Below are positions 8,584-16,821 of a stretch of DNA of 47,933 bases, in pieces. Made by a program: the position numbers and the translations under genes. Each line of letters opens with the position of its first letter. Position 1 is the first letter of the stretch. The notes beneath the pieces were generated by a model. That model worked only from the letters and a program-made list of their open reading frames with translations, ran no database searches and had not been told where the DNA came from. The DNA is from a bacterium (GTDB taxonomy: Bacteria; Campylobacterota; Campylobacteria; Campylobacterales; Sulfurovaceae): positions 1 to 47,933 of the forward strand of contig JAHJJU010000016.1 in assembly GCA_018822805.1 (NCBI GenBank). The letters run 5' to 3'.

Positions 8584-9588
8584 GTGAATAGAAGTAAATT
8601 GATTGGCATTTTACTGTTTTTATTACTCTTGTTACTCATTCTTTGTACTTGGTTACATATGGATGATATAGCAAAAAATCAAGCAGTATCTACGTCTAAA
8701 GTAATGACCGAACCAACAGCAAAAGTTCTCAAGGAGACTCTAAAATCCATCGATTTTCATCTCAAAAAAGATGAAAGTACTTTTGAACTTTCAGGAAACC
8801 TTCTTAAAGAAGATAATCTTGTAAAACTTAAGAGTGCATTGGGAAGAGAAAATGTAAACAACAGCATACAGCTCAACAGTAAACTTATGGAACAACCACA
8901 AGTTATAGAACTCACTCAGAAACTTATACCACTATTTATAAGTAAGTATTCAAATGGATCGATTGACTATCATGATAATAAACTAACGGTTGAAGGTGTG
9001 GTTCAAAGCAATGCAGATAAAGACCTTATAAGTACCCTACTTGCAAACTCTACGATAATGAGTGTCAACAACACAAAAGTTGTTCACATACCAACAGAAC
9101 CAATTACATCTACTGTTACAGAAGTAGGAGTAACTGAACCTTCAGCCGAAGAATTGGCTGCCAAAGTAATTGCAGAAGCTCAACAAAAAGCTGAATTGGC
9201 AAAAAAAGCCATGGAAGAGGCAAAAGCGATTGAAGCCGAAATTAAAAAAGTAATAGACTTTGAAAACATTAATTTTGAACTTAACAAAGCAAGACTGACA
9301 ACTCAAAGTATGGTCACCATCAATAAGATTTCTGATATTTTAAAAGAGCATTCAAACGTTAAAGTGCACATAGGTGGACATACCGACAGTTCCGGGGATG
9401 ATACCCATAATTTGAACCTTTCACAAAGCAGAGTAGATAGCGTTAAAAAAGCATTAATCGACCTTGGAATAGCTAGTGATAGACTGGAATCTGTAGGCTA
9501 TGGTGAGACCAAACCACTTGTATCAAACGATACCAAAGAGAACAGACGTATTAACCGTCGTGTTGAATTTAAAATTATAGGAGAATAA
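8584..9588 (+). CDS. Inner-membrane-anchored OmpA/MotB-domain protein
   Basis: The 334-residue protein has one N-terminal transmembrane helix (about residues 5-24), then a periplasmic part. Residues about 45-155 look like two BON-type repeats, 170-220 is an alanine/glutamate/lysine-rich helix likely to be a coiled coil, and 225-334 is an OmpA C-terminal peptidoglycan-binding domain containing HIGGHTDSSGDD and a terminal NRRINRRVEF motif. Such proteins tether the envelope to peptidoglycan. The start is GTG 8584 with AAGGAG upstream. The next gene begins one base after its stop, so they form an operon. The exact cellular role is unknown. Confidence 0.85.
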   Translation: MNRSKLIGILLFLLLLLLILCTWLHMDDIAKNQAVSTSKVMTEPTAKVLKETLKSIDFHLKKDESTFELSGNLLKEDNLVKLKSALGRENVNNSIQLNSKLMEQPQVIELTQKLIPLFISKYSNGSIDYHDNKLTVEGVVQSNADKDLISTLLANSTIMSVNNTKVVHIPTEPITSTVTEVGVTEPSAEELAAKVIAEAQQKAELAKKAMEEAKAIEAEIKKVIDFENINFELNKARLTTQSMVTINKISDILKEHSNVKVHIGGHTDSSGDDTHNLNLSQSRVDSVKKALIDLGIASDRLESVGYGETKPLVSNDTKENRRINRRVEFKIIGE

Positions 9589-9589
9589 C

Positions 9590-10108
9590 ATGTTAGAAAT
9601 TGCATCTCAAATTATACTGTGCCTAATTTTGGCAACACTCATCGGAGGCATTATCGGATACTTACTTGGAAAAGCAACCTGTGGTGATGACCAATGTCAT
9701 GAAGCACCAAAAGCAACACATGAACTCCATATTGACAATCAAAATAAAGTAAAGGCTACTGCTTTAATGACTACCGACGATACAACGGATGAGACCAATT
9801 TTATTGTCGGTACTCAACCCTTACTCCTTACTGAAGCTCGAAAGGCAGGAAAAGACAACTTACAATTGATTAAAGGAGTAGGGAATGTTTTAGAACAGCT
9901 ACTTAATGAGACAGGTATCTATCACTTTGATCAAATAGCCAATTTATCAGAAGAAGAAGCAACATGGTTAGACAACTCATTGTCCTTCCCGGGTAGAATT
10001 AAACGAGAAAACTGGATAGGACAAGCCAAAGAGTTAGCTGAAGGAAAAAGTACGGAGTTCTCTGAACGCGTTGAAAAAGGTGAAGTTGCTACCAGCAAAA
10101 AATCTTAA
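9590..10108 (+). CDS. Membrane-anchored protein with helix-hairpin-helix-like domain
   Basis: This 172-residue protein has an N-terminal hydrophobic helix (about residues 5-27, glycine-rich), a cysteine pair in ATCGDDQCH, a flexible middle, and a C-terminal domain whose LQLIKGVGNVLEQLLNETGI resembles the helix-hairpin-helix repeats of the 'predicted 5' DNA nuclease/flap-endonuclease-like' family (COG3743) also found appended to ribosomal or Nuo proteins. Residues after it (WLDNSLSFPGRIKRENWIGQA) fit the same family. It starts one base after the OmpA-domain gene and ends at a strong terminator. A nucleic-acid role at the membrane is possible but unproven; the domain may be only a protein-binding fold. 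Confidence 0.65.
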   Translation: MLEIASQIILCLILATLIGGIIGYLLGKATCGDDQCHEAPKATHELHIDNQNKVKATALMTTDDTTDETNFIVGTQPLLLTEARKAGKDNLQLIKGVGNVLEQLLNETGIYHFDQIANLSEEEATWLDNSLSFPGRIKRENWIGQAKELAEGKSTEFSERVEKGEVATSKKS

Positions 10109-10119
10109 TCTCTCATACT

Positions 10120-10149
10120 GTCTTTTTGAGAGACTTCTCTCAAAAAGAC
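10120..10149 (+). terminator. Perfect 13-bp hairpin terminator
   Basis: GTCTTTTTGAGAG (10120-10132) pairs perfectly with CTCTCAAAAAGAC (10137-10149) around the loop ACTT, 11 bases after the preceding stop codon. Its A/T-rich flanks suit a factor-independent terminator, possibly bidirectional. Confidence 0.75.
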
Positions 10150-10207
10150 AATAAGCAAAAAGTTTTTCTTATATAGTTACTTAATATCAAAAAAAGGAAA
10201 TAGAACC

Positions 10208-10570
10208 ATGTTACAAAAAAAAATACTCTACCCTCTGCTCTTTTTAGCACTTACTGCATTTTCTTATGCTGATACAAGTGATGAAGCTACAATCAAAAAA
10301 GCTTTGGAGGGAATTAATCAGATAAAAGTCATGGAAACAACTGCTCCAAAAGTTGTCTCCGAAGTTCTTATTACAGAACAAACAGAAGCACCCAAAAAAG
10401 TAATCAAAACAAAAGTAATCAAAACAAAAAAAGCTTTAAAAAAACCAATAAAGAAAAGTAGTAAGAAGTCATACAAAAAGAAAGTAGATACAACAGACTT
10501 CTCTAAACTTAAAGATGTCGAAACTCTTGGAGTTGTTAGTAAATCAAAACCTTATGAACTTGGAAACTAA
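10208..10570 (+). CDS. Small secreted lysine-rich protein
   Basis: This 120-residue protein has a signal peptide (basic MLQKKI, a hydrophobic core, and probable cleavage after SYA near residue 21) and a mature part dominated by lysine, threonine and serine. A short tandem repeat, VIKTKVIKTK, at about residues 64-73 is also visible as a tandem 15-base DNA repeat. No known domain is seen. AGGAAAT precedes ATG 10208. It follows the OmpA-domain pair but is cut off from it by a strong terminator, so it probably has its own promoter. It could be a basic periplasmic or cell-wall-associated protein; function unknown. Confidence 0.7.
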   Translation: MLQKKILYPLLFLALTAFSYADTSDEATIKKALEGINQIKVMETTAPKVVSEVLITEQTEAPKKVIKTKVIKTKKALKKPIKKSSKKSYKKKVDTTDFSKLKDVETLGVVSKSKPYELGN

Positions 10571-10586
10571 CCCTTTCACCCTTTAC

Positions 10587-10620
10587 AAAAGTCATTTAAA
10601 AATCACTATAAATGACTTTT
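10587..10620. terminator. Perfect 12-bp hairpin terminator
   Basis: AAAAGTCATTTA (10587-10598) pairs with TAAATGACTTTT (10609-10620) around a 10-base loop, 16 bases after the lysine-rich gene's stop. The A-run before and T-run after the stem make it a plausible terminator in both directions. Confidence 0.7.
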
Positions 10621-10769
10621 AAGCATCTACACTTAAAATTGAAGCTTAATATCAAATCACCCATTAAGTCCAAATATATCAAAGAAAAAACAAAGTACAA
10701 CCTAAGCCTCTTGTTAATCCACTTATTCCAAAAAAAACCACTCATAAACCTATGAGATAGATCTAAAGT

Positions 10770-11178
10770 ATGATTGACTGTACTCACAGCAACATTCTCC
10801 TCTCTGCTAAAAAATATTGTGTGCTAGAGTGTAAAATAGAAGGTGGTTTTTATGTAAAAATACTATCTCCTTTTAAAAAAAATATTCTCTTAAAAAAGTT
10901 TTATCCTGTAGTGCTTTATGGCATCCCACCATCAAATGGTCGGGGATAAAATCTCTATACTTATGGAAGAATATTTTGACCATAATGCTAAAAATATGCT
11001 GAAAACTATAGAAAGTTCTTCACTATGTGAAAAAGATATGCTCACCTCTGTTTTACTTCTCTTTTAGAAGCGTTAAACTCTGTGACTCAATGCTTTATAC
11101 TGAATAAATTTGGTTTTATAAGTGTTAAAATAAAGATTGATTTAACATATATCTTTAATTCAGGCGTAACTTTGAATT
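10770..11178 (+). pseudogene. Possible decayed gene with two frameshifts
   Basis: An ATG frame at 10770-10949 (59 codons, of ordinary coding-like composition, containing FYVKILSPFKKN and FYPVVLYGIPP) stops where a one-base shift would enter a second open frame (from about 10918 to 11067, containing KISILMEEYFDHNAKNML). A second shift near 11062 enters a third frame (LLEALNSVTQCF) open to the TAA near 11178. Three overlapping open segments on one strand suggest one disrupted gene. No family was recognised and no ribosome site is convincing at 10770. The stretch could also be non-coding with chance open frames. Confidence 0.35.
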
Positions 11179-11207
11179 AACTCTATAAAAGCAAACAAAT
11201 CACATGA

Positions 11208-11432
11208 GATTTACAGACAAAGAAAATAGATCGTAAGTACCTAAATATCGTGAATTTAAGAGGTATTTGTCAATATAAAAGAAATATGATTACGCGTATC
11301 AAAAAACAAATAAAAAAGCTTCATCAATAGAGTGAAAGTATTTCCATTTTAAACTTTAAAAGAGGCTTTAAACACTGTGATATAGAGGTTAGAAAAAAGT
11401 TTCCAAATATTCACATAAAAGTGAGTGATTAA
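11208..11432 (+). pseudogene. Possible coding remnant interrupted by one stop
   Basis: A single frame reads from 11208 to a TAA at 11430-11432 with one internal TAG at 11328-11330. The part before it (containing MITRIKKQIKKLHQ) and after it (SESISILNFKRGFKHCDIEV) both have protein-like composition. No ATG with a ribosome site covers the whole frame. It may continue the broken frames to its left. Family unknown. Confidence 0.3.
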
Positions 11433-11472
11433 AAAAACAAAATATTGCCTTTCGTAAACAAATGTCTAAAAT

Positions 11473-11748
11473 ATGGGCATAAATGACATAAGTTATGCAC
11501 AAATGGATACTTTTAATGTGAATAACTATAAGGTTCAAAAATCCATTCAAGATATTCTTATTATCTCAAGTATTTTTGAACTTTTTTAGTATGATACTTT
11601 GCTTAATCATACCGGCAAACTGTAGTAAATATCATTCAAGAGAGTGGGCTTCTCTCTCTGCATTATCCCACAGTTAAAACAGATTGCCAATGTACTTAAA
11701 AAACACCAAATTTATATTGACGTCACCAATATCTACTTACTAACCTGA
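11473..11748 (+). pseudogene. Possible coding remnant interrupted by three stops
   Basis: One frame runs from ATG 11473 to the TGA at 11746-11748, broken by TAG, TAG and TAA in its middle third. The first part contains VQKSIQDILIISSIFELF and the last contains PQLKQIANVLKKHQIYIDV, both amphipathic and protein-like. The first is vaguely like the N-terminal strand of sensor or response-type proteins, but the resemblance is too weak to name. With the two segments to its left it accounts for most of the 1.3-kb gap before tig. Confidence 0.3.
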
Positions 11749-11842
11749 GTTCGACGGAATAACAACAGTAGAAAATTCACATTTAATTTTATTTTTATCC
11801 TTTTTCTAATACTTTAACTAAAGGCTTTTAGCCTAATTTTGC

Positions 11843-11848
11843 TAAAAT
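11843..11848 (+). promoter_or_regulatory. Extended -10 promoter for tig
   Basis: TGCTAAAAT (11840-11848) is an extended -10 element preceded by a T-rich stretch, 31 bases ahead of the tig start codon. A small AGGCT/AGCCT hairpin at 11822-11834 sits just upstream. Confidence 0.45.
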
Positions 11849-11879
11849 TCCCAAATTATTTTGGAAAAAAAGGATTGTA

Positions 11880-13172
11880 ATGACTATTACAGCAACAAAA
11901 ACTGATACAGCGAACGTATTGGTAGTAGCAAAAATTGACGCTGCAGACATTGAAAAAAATATTACAAAAGCAGCAAAACATCTTGCAAAAACTGCTTCTG
12001 TAGATGGTTTTAGAAAAGGTAAAGTACCTATAGCAACTATTAAAAAAATGTATGGTGCACAACTTGAACAAGATGCTGAGAACCAAGCCATTCAAGAAGT
12101 AATAGATACAGCAAAAAAAGATCTTGGAATTACTGCTGCTGATATTATTGCTGAACCAACATTCAAAAAATATGAAAAAGTTGAAGATGGTATTGAAACA
12201 GAATTAACCATTTCACTTAGACCAACTATTGAAGTAGAAGGTTACGAGAAATTGGCACCTACTTATGATGAGCCAACCGTTGAAGATACTGAATTAGAAG
12301 AGCGTTTAAACAAACTACTTGAGTCAAATGCTCCATTTAAAAAGCTTACTGAAGAGAGAGCTTTAGAAAACAGTGACCAAGCAACATTTGACTTTATAGG
12401 TAAAGTTGATGGTGTTGAATTTGATGGTGGAAAAGCTGAGGGGTTTGAACTTGTCATTGGTTCAGGTCAATTTATTCCAGGGTTTGAAGAGCAAATGGTA
12501 GGTATGAACAAAGGTGAAACAAAAGACTTAACAGTCACTTTCCCTGAAGCCTACCAAGCTGCTGACCTTGCAGGTAAAGCGTCAGTATTTACAGTAACCC
12601 TTCATGAAATAAAAGCAAAATCTTCTGCCCAGCTTGATGAAGAGATGGTAAAAAAGTTAATTCCGGGTGACGAGTCTGCAACAGCTGATACCGTTAAAGA
12701 GAAAGTAGCTGAGCAGATTAAATCTGAAAAAGTTTCTAAACTTTATAACGAAACACTAAAGCCACAATTGATCGAAGCATTGGTCGCTGAATATCACTTT
12801 GATTTACCTCAAAATATTATTGAGCAAGAAATTGATGCACAAATAAATAACAAAGCTAGAGAGATGAGCGAAGAAGAGCTTGCAACTTACAAAGGCAACA
12901 ATGAGAAAATTGATGAGCTTAGAGATTCTGTAAGAGAGGATGCTACTAAATCAGTAAAAGCAACTTTCCTTGTCGATGCGTTGGCTAAAAAAGAGGGCAT
13001 CGTAGTTAACGATCAAGAAGTTTCTCAAACCATCTATTACGAAGCAATGATAAGTGGTCAAGATCCTCAACAAGTGATTGAGTACTACCAACAAAACAAT
13101 CTTCTTCCGGCTGTAAAAATGGGAATGATTGAAGACAAACTTTTTGCAAAAATCATTGGAATAGAAAACTAA
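11880..13172 (+). CDS. tig: Trigger factor chaperone
   Basis: Trigger factor binds the ribosome exit tunnel and shields nascent chains; its middle domain is a peptidyl-prolyl isomerase. The 430-residue protein has the N-terminal ribosome-binding domain with DGFRKGKVP (about residues 43-51, the GFRxGxxP signature), the FKBP-type domain at about 155-240 (DFIGKVDGVEFDGG and FIPGFEEQMVGM), and a helical C-terminal cradle. Length is as expected. AAAGGA precedes ATG 11880. It is followed by clpP and def, a nascent-protein quality-control cluster common in bacteria, though a REP hairpin and a 147-base gap separate it from clpP. Confidence 0.97.
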   Translation: MTITATKTDTANVLVVAKIDAADIEKNITKAAKHLAKTASVDGFRKGKVPIATIKKMYGAQLEQDAENQAIQEVIDTAKKDLGITAADIIAEPTFKKYEKVEDGIETELTISLRPTIEVEGYEKLAPTYDEPTVEDTELEERLNKLLESNAPFKKLTEERALENSDQATFDFIGKVDGVEFDGGKAEGFELVIGSGQFIPGFEEQMVGMNKGETKDLTVTFPEAYQAADLAGKASVFTVTLHEIKAKSSAQLDEEMVKKLIPGDESATADTVKEKVAEQIKSEKVSKLYNETLKPQLIEALVAEYHFDLPQNIIEQEIDAQINNKAREMSEEELATYKGNNEKIDELRDSVREDATKSVKATFLVDALAKKEGIVVNDQEVSQTIYYEAMISGQDPQQVIEYYQQNNLLPAVKMGMIEDKLFAKIIGIEN

Positions 13173-13193
13173 TTTTTCTAACCAAACTTCATT

Positions 13194-13217
13194 CGTGGGC
13201 ATTCTTGCCCACGCTAC
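13194..13217. repeat. Single REP-like palindrome (family A)
   Basis: GTGGGCA…TGCCCAC forms a near-perfect hairpin, followed by GCTAC, the reverse of the GTAG head seen at 1507. It lies 22 bases after the tig stop and may also end tig transcription. Confidence 0.6.
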
Positions 13218-13319
13218 TTGACTCTTTAGGTATGTTTTTTGCATAAACTTTTTAGATGAATATACTTTACTTTAAACTTTTCATAGTATTATCATTGCAA
13301 TTATAATTAAGGAAATTAA

Positions 13320-13907
13320 ATGAGCTATATCCCTTATGTGGTAGAACAGACAGGTCGTGGTGAACGAAGTTACGACATCTACTCAAGACTATTAAAAGAC
13401 AGAATTATTATGCTAAGTGGCGAAGTGAATGACCAAGTAGCCTCAACCGTTGTAGCCCAACTTCTTTTTTTAGAAGCACAAGACCCTGACAAAGACATCT
13501 ATTTTTATATTAACTCTCCAGGTGGAGTCATTACATCAGGGCTCTCAATGTACGATACCATGAACTATATTAAACCTGATATTGTAACCATCTGTATTGG
13601 TCAAGCTGCTTCCATGGGTGCTTTTCTTCTATCAGCCGGTGCCAAAGGTAAACGTTATGCCCTACCTCACGCAAGAATTATGATTCACCAACCTTCAGGT
13701 GGAGCACAAGGACAATCAACTGACATTCAAATTCAAGCTAAAGAGATTCAACGCTTAAAAGACACCCTCAATGAAATTATGGCTGAAAACTGTGGTAAAA
13801 AAGCAAAACAACTTGAAAAAGATACAGAGAGAGACAACTTCATGTCTTCAGCAGAAGCTGTTGAGTATGGTCTGATTGATCAAGTTTTAACCAAGAGTTT
13901 CAACTAA
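13320..13907 (+). CDS. clpP: ATP-dependent Clp protease proteolytic subunit
   Basis: ClpP is the serine peptidase core that works with ClpX or ClpA to degrade proteins. The 195-residue protein shows the catalytic serine in [11 protein letters not shown] (S98), the histidine in [10 protein letters not shown] (H123), and the GLID segment near residue 181 expected just after the catalytic aspartate region. AAGGAA precedes ATG 13320. def starts 10 bases after the stop, so the two are probably one operon. Neither clpX nor clpA is in the window. Confidence 0.97.
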   Translation: MSYIPYVVEQTGRGERSYDIYSRLLKDRIIMLSGEVNDQVASTVVAQLLFLEAQDPDKDIYFYINSPGGVITSGLSMYDTMNYIKPDIVTICIGQAASMGAFLLSAGAKGKRYALPHARIMIHQPSGGAQGQSTDIQIQAKEIQRLKDTLNEIMAENCGKKAKQLEKDTERDNFMSSAEAVEYGLIDQVLTKSFN

Positions 13908-13917
13908 AGGTCATCTT

Positions 13918-14442
13918 ATGGTTCGTGATATTGTAATTTACCCTGACAAACGTTTAAAACTGATTTCAAAAGAGGTAACAACATTTGATAGTGAACTACA
14001 TGCCCTACTCGATGATATGTACGACACCATGGTTGCTAAAAATGGTGTGGGTCTAGCAGCCATACAAATCGGTGTTGACAAACGTGCTCTAATTATTAAC
14101 CTACCTGAGGGTGATAATGAAGATGAGTTACAACTCAGAGAAAATACCATAGAGATTATTAACCCTATTTTTGTTCAAAAAGAAGGTTTGTGTAAACACC
14201 AAGAGGGTTGTCTAAGTATTCCCGGTGTTTATGAAGATGTAGAACGTGCTGAACATGTGGTGCTTGAGTATTATGATCGTCATGGCAATAAACAAACCAT
14301 CGACAACCATGATTTTTTAGCCATTGCCATTCAACATGAAATCGACCACTTGGAAGGTAAAGTCTTTATTGAAAAACTCTCTCTTTTAAAACGTAAAAAA
14401 TTTGAAAAAGAGTGGAAAAAACGTAGAAACAATACACTGTAA
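13918..14442 (+). CDS. def: Peptide deformylase
   Basis: Peptide deformylase removes the formyl group from the initiator methionine of new proteins. The 174-residue protein carries all three family motifs: GVGLAAIQ (43-50), EGCLS (96-100) with the metal-binding cysteine, and QHEIDH (139-144) with the two metal-binding histidines and catalytic glutamate. The start ATG follows AAAGGT within the short gap after clpP. The gene runs convergently into the BaiN-like gene, whose stop is 22 bases away. Confidence 0.97.
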   Translation: MVRDIVIYPDKRLKLISKEVTTFDSELHALLDDMYDTMVAKNGVGLAAIQIGVDKRALIINLPEGDNEDELQLRENTIEIINPIFVQKEGLCKHQEGCLSIPGVYEDVERAEHVVLEYYDRHGNKQTIDNHDFLAIAIQHEIDHLEGKVFIEKLSLLKRKKFEKEWKKRRNNTL

Positions 14443-14464
14443 AAAAAGTGTAGAGAAACAATCT

Positions 14465-15679
14465 TTACACACTCTCCCCTGCTTGCATTCCACATACCCA
14501 TGCAAAGTGCAGGTTAAATCCACCACGATCTCCATCAACATCCAGTACTTCACCTGTAAAATAGAGCCCTTTTTCTTTTTTTGATTCCATGGTTTTGGCA
14601 TCAACTTCACGTGTATCGACACCACCTGTTGCTACTTCTGCACCTTTATAGCCCCTACTTCCATTTACGGTAAAAGAGAATGCTTTTATTTGATTGACCA
14701 TCGATTCTAATTGAATTGTGTTTGATGAAATCGAACCTACAGTAGCTTTATCTAGTTTTAATGGCTCTAAAATTGGTCTTATGAGCTTTTTATTAATAAA
14801 CCCTTGCAACCACACCTCTAAAGGTTTTTGGCTCTTTTTACGTAGACTTTTTTTCATCAAAGCTATGAGTTGATCACTGCTCATCTTTGGCATAAGATCC
14901 AACTCTAATGTTACCGTAGAGCTGTGAATAAGTTGTTCCATAACAAAACGACTAATGTCTAAAATAGCCAACCCAGAGATACCATAAGCTGTAAAGAGTA
15001 CATCACCCTGCTTTTGAATGGCTTGATTTCCCTGCTTTAAGCTTACCCTACTCTCTACTTTGACTCCAGCTAGCTCTTTTAAATCTTTACGTGGAGAAGT
15101 AAGCTGGACTAAGGTAGGAAAATCTTTTATGATGTTATGACCAAAATGTTGAGCAAAACGTACCCCATCGATAACCCCACCCAGTTGAGGTGCAGAAATA
15201 TGTCCCGTAGCAATAACCACTTTAGGTGTGCTCACTTTTCCTTGAGTATGCTTTATGACATAAAGGTTGTTTTCTTTATGTATCTGTTGAACTGTAACAT
15301 TACAACGAATCTCAACGCCCAGTTCTTCACATTCACACGCCAACAACTCCACCACCGACAATGCTTGAAGCGACATAGGAAAAACTTTACCCTCTTTTCC
15401 TTCAATCAGCTCCAAACCAATGGATTTAAAAAATTGTTTGATAGACTGATAACTGTACCCCTCAAAGACTTGAGCAATAAATTTTAGGTTATGTGAATAA
15501 AATCTATCCAAAGTAGGGCGTTGATTGCTAATGTTACATTTACCATTACCTGTGGCTAAAAGCTTTTTGCCTACTTTGTTGTTTTTCTCTAAAATAAGCA
15601 CCTTTTTACCCCGTCGTGCAGCAACAATGGCTGTAACCATTCCACTGGCTCCTGCACCTATGATTACTACGTTGACCAT
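14465..15679 (-). CDS. BaiN/HI0933-family FAD-dependent oxidoreductase
   Basis: The protein is a flavoprotein of the HI0933/YhiN/BaiN family. Its N-terminus (VVIIGAGASGMVTAI) is a dinucleotide-binding Rossmann motif, followed by the family's characteristic KVGKKLLATGNGKCNISN, and the C-terminus has TGEVLDVDGDRGGFNLHFAW, which closes the FAD site. It has 404 residues from the ATG. The substrate of this family is generally unknown. I chose ATG 15679, which shares a base with the stop of the upstream GIY-YIG gene (TGATG) and has GGAGA upstream. It is thus coupled to the last gene of the accessory block even though it is a widespread core gene, so it may depend on that block's transcription. Confidence 0.87.
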   Translation of the reverse strand: MVNVVIIGAGASGMVTAIVAARRGKKVLILEKNNKVGKKLLATGNGKCNISNQRPTLDRFYSHNLKFIAQVFEGYSYQSIKQFFKSIGLELIEGKEGKVFPMSLQALSVVELLACECEELGVEIRCNVTVQQIHKENNLYVIKHTQGKVSTPKVVIATGHISAPQLGGVIDGVRFAQHFGHNIIKDFPTLVQLTSPRKDLKELAGVKVESRVSLKQGNQAIQKQGDVLFTAYGISGLAILDISRFVMEQLIHSSTVTLELDLMPKMSSDQLIALMKKSLRKKSQKPLEVWLQGFINKKLIRPILEPLKLDKATVGSISSNTIQLESMVNQIKAFSFTVNGSRGYKGAEVATGGVDTREVDAKTMESKKEKGLYFTGEVLDVDGDRGGFNLHFAWVCGMQAGESV

Positions 15680-16821
15680 CACTCTCTCCGTTTCACTATA
15701 GATTCATTTTTGGCATCATAGAGATAGTAAATAACTTTACCACTAATTATTAAATCTATCACCTCGTCAATCACCTCTAAAGGAGCGATGAACCACTCTC
15801 TTGTAGTGTGACTATTTCCATCTTTATCAAAAATCTCAATATCTAAACAACTCTTTCCAAAGAACTTATGGAGCAGTTGTTCTAGTTTCTGTGGGTTCAT
15901 ATTGAAACATTGATAAATCGAGATAATAGAAACAGCTGACATAAGATAAGTGGGTTCATTGATGGCATTGGCAACTCTTTTATGCACATCTTCTTTGGAA
16001 AATCCTATCTTATAAAGGTTTTTTTTCGTAGCAATTCTATCATCATGGCTAAGAGATTTTAAGACATAGATAAAACCATAACTTTGATCATTTTCAAAAA
16101 TTCTATCTTGATGTTGACTAATTAAATATCCATCCTCATAAAGCCCTTTAGCCAAAGAGCGTAATAGCATATTGGAATATGTTCCATTTTCAAAGATACA
16201 TCGTGTTCGACCATCTACTTTACTATTTTTATCTTTTTTGGCATCAATAATTTTTTCTAAATATCCCATAACTCCTTTTAATATAAAAAAAGTTCCTGCA
16301 CTTAAATGTTTCTCATTAAATTTACCCATGCTTCTACTACCCACTTTTAAATCAGCCTGACAAGCTTGAAACAAAGCTTCATACGCTTCAAAGTTTTCAC
16401 ATACTTTTCTTTGGGCGACAAAATCAGCATCGGCTCTATTTTTATCTATTTTAGGAACATGTTTGAGCTTAAATATATCTTCTGCATCCTCTTCAAAAAT
16501 GCCCAAGATATCGTTATTTAAAATATCATCAATGGATTCTATAGCCAAAATTTCCAACAAATTAAATCTATCATACGCGTTAAGAGATTCTGACTTATTC
16601 ACATCTTCTCGTATGCCTTGCAGTCGTGAATATAATCTTCTCTCTTGCATATTATCTGATTTTGTGGGTTCATATCCCTCTCGCTCGACAAAACTATTGA
16701 TCTCTTCAAAAGAAGCAATCAACCTGTCATCGGCTGTTAATATAGGATTCTTAGCTTTCACCTCACCCAAAAGCCCCAAAGGGTCGTTGTTTAAAATATC
16801 ATCCAGTGTAAACTTAGCCAT
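15679..16821 (-). CDS. GIY-YIG (T5orf172-type) nuclease-like protein of the accessory block
   Basis: This 380-residue protein has a C-terminal GIY-YIG nuclease domain of the T5orf172/MUG113 kind: the first strand GFIYVLK (249-255), then LYKIGFS (269-275), an arginine in VHKRVANA (R282), and the likely metal-binding glutamate in QKLEQLLHKFF (E314), closing with REWF (341-344). The N-terminal 240 residues are not a known domain but contain the motif DDILNND twice (residues 7-13 and 98-104), each followed by a Leu/Ile-Gly pattern. It overlaps the helicase gene by eight bases and the flavoprotein by one. In context it is the candidate DNA-cutting component. Activity is inferred, not shown. Confidence 0.8.
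   Translation of the reverse strand: MAKFTLDDILNNDPLGLLGEVKAKNPILTADDRLIASFEEINSFVEREGYEPTKSDNMQERRLYSRLQGIREDVNKSESLNAYDRFNLLEILAIESIDDILNNDILGIFEEDAEDIFKLKHVPKIDKNRADADFVAQRKVCENFEAYEALFQACQADLKVGSRSMGKFNEKHLSAGTFFILKGVMGYLEKIIDAKKDKNSKVDGRTRCIFENGTYSNMLLRSLAKGLYEDGYLISQHQDRIFENDQSYGFIYVLKSLSHDDRIATKKNLYKIGFSKEDVHKRVANAINEPTYLMSAVSIISIYQCFNMNPQKLEQLLHKFFGKSCLDIEIFDKDGNSHTTREWFIAPLEVIDEVIDLIISGKVIYYLYDAKNESIVKRRE

Noticed and set aside
10386-10450. Tandem 15-base repeat as a possible CRISPR or regulatory repeat
   Set aside because: It lies in frame within the lysine-rich gene and simply encodes VIKTK twice.
10612-10755. Plus-strand frame of 47 codons after the lysine-rich gene, and a 63-codon frame opposite it
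   Set aside because: Low-complexity AT-rich composition, no ribosome site, and the start lies inside a terminator stem.
11481-11530. DnaA-box-like strings (TTATGCACA and TGTGAATAA) before tig suggesting another origin
   Set aside because: Isolated sites without clustering, far from dnaA, inside what looks like decayed coding sequence.
14433-14452. Hairpin TACACT/AGTGTA after def as a terminator
   Set aside because: Only six pairs with no T-run; too weak to list.
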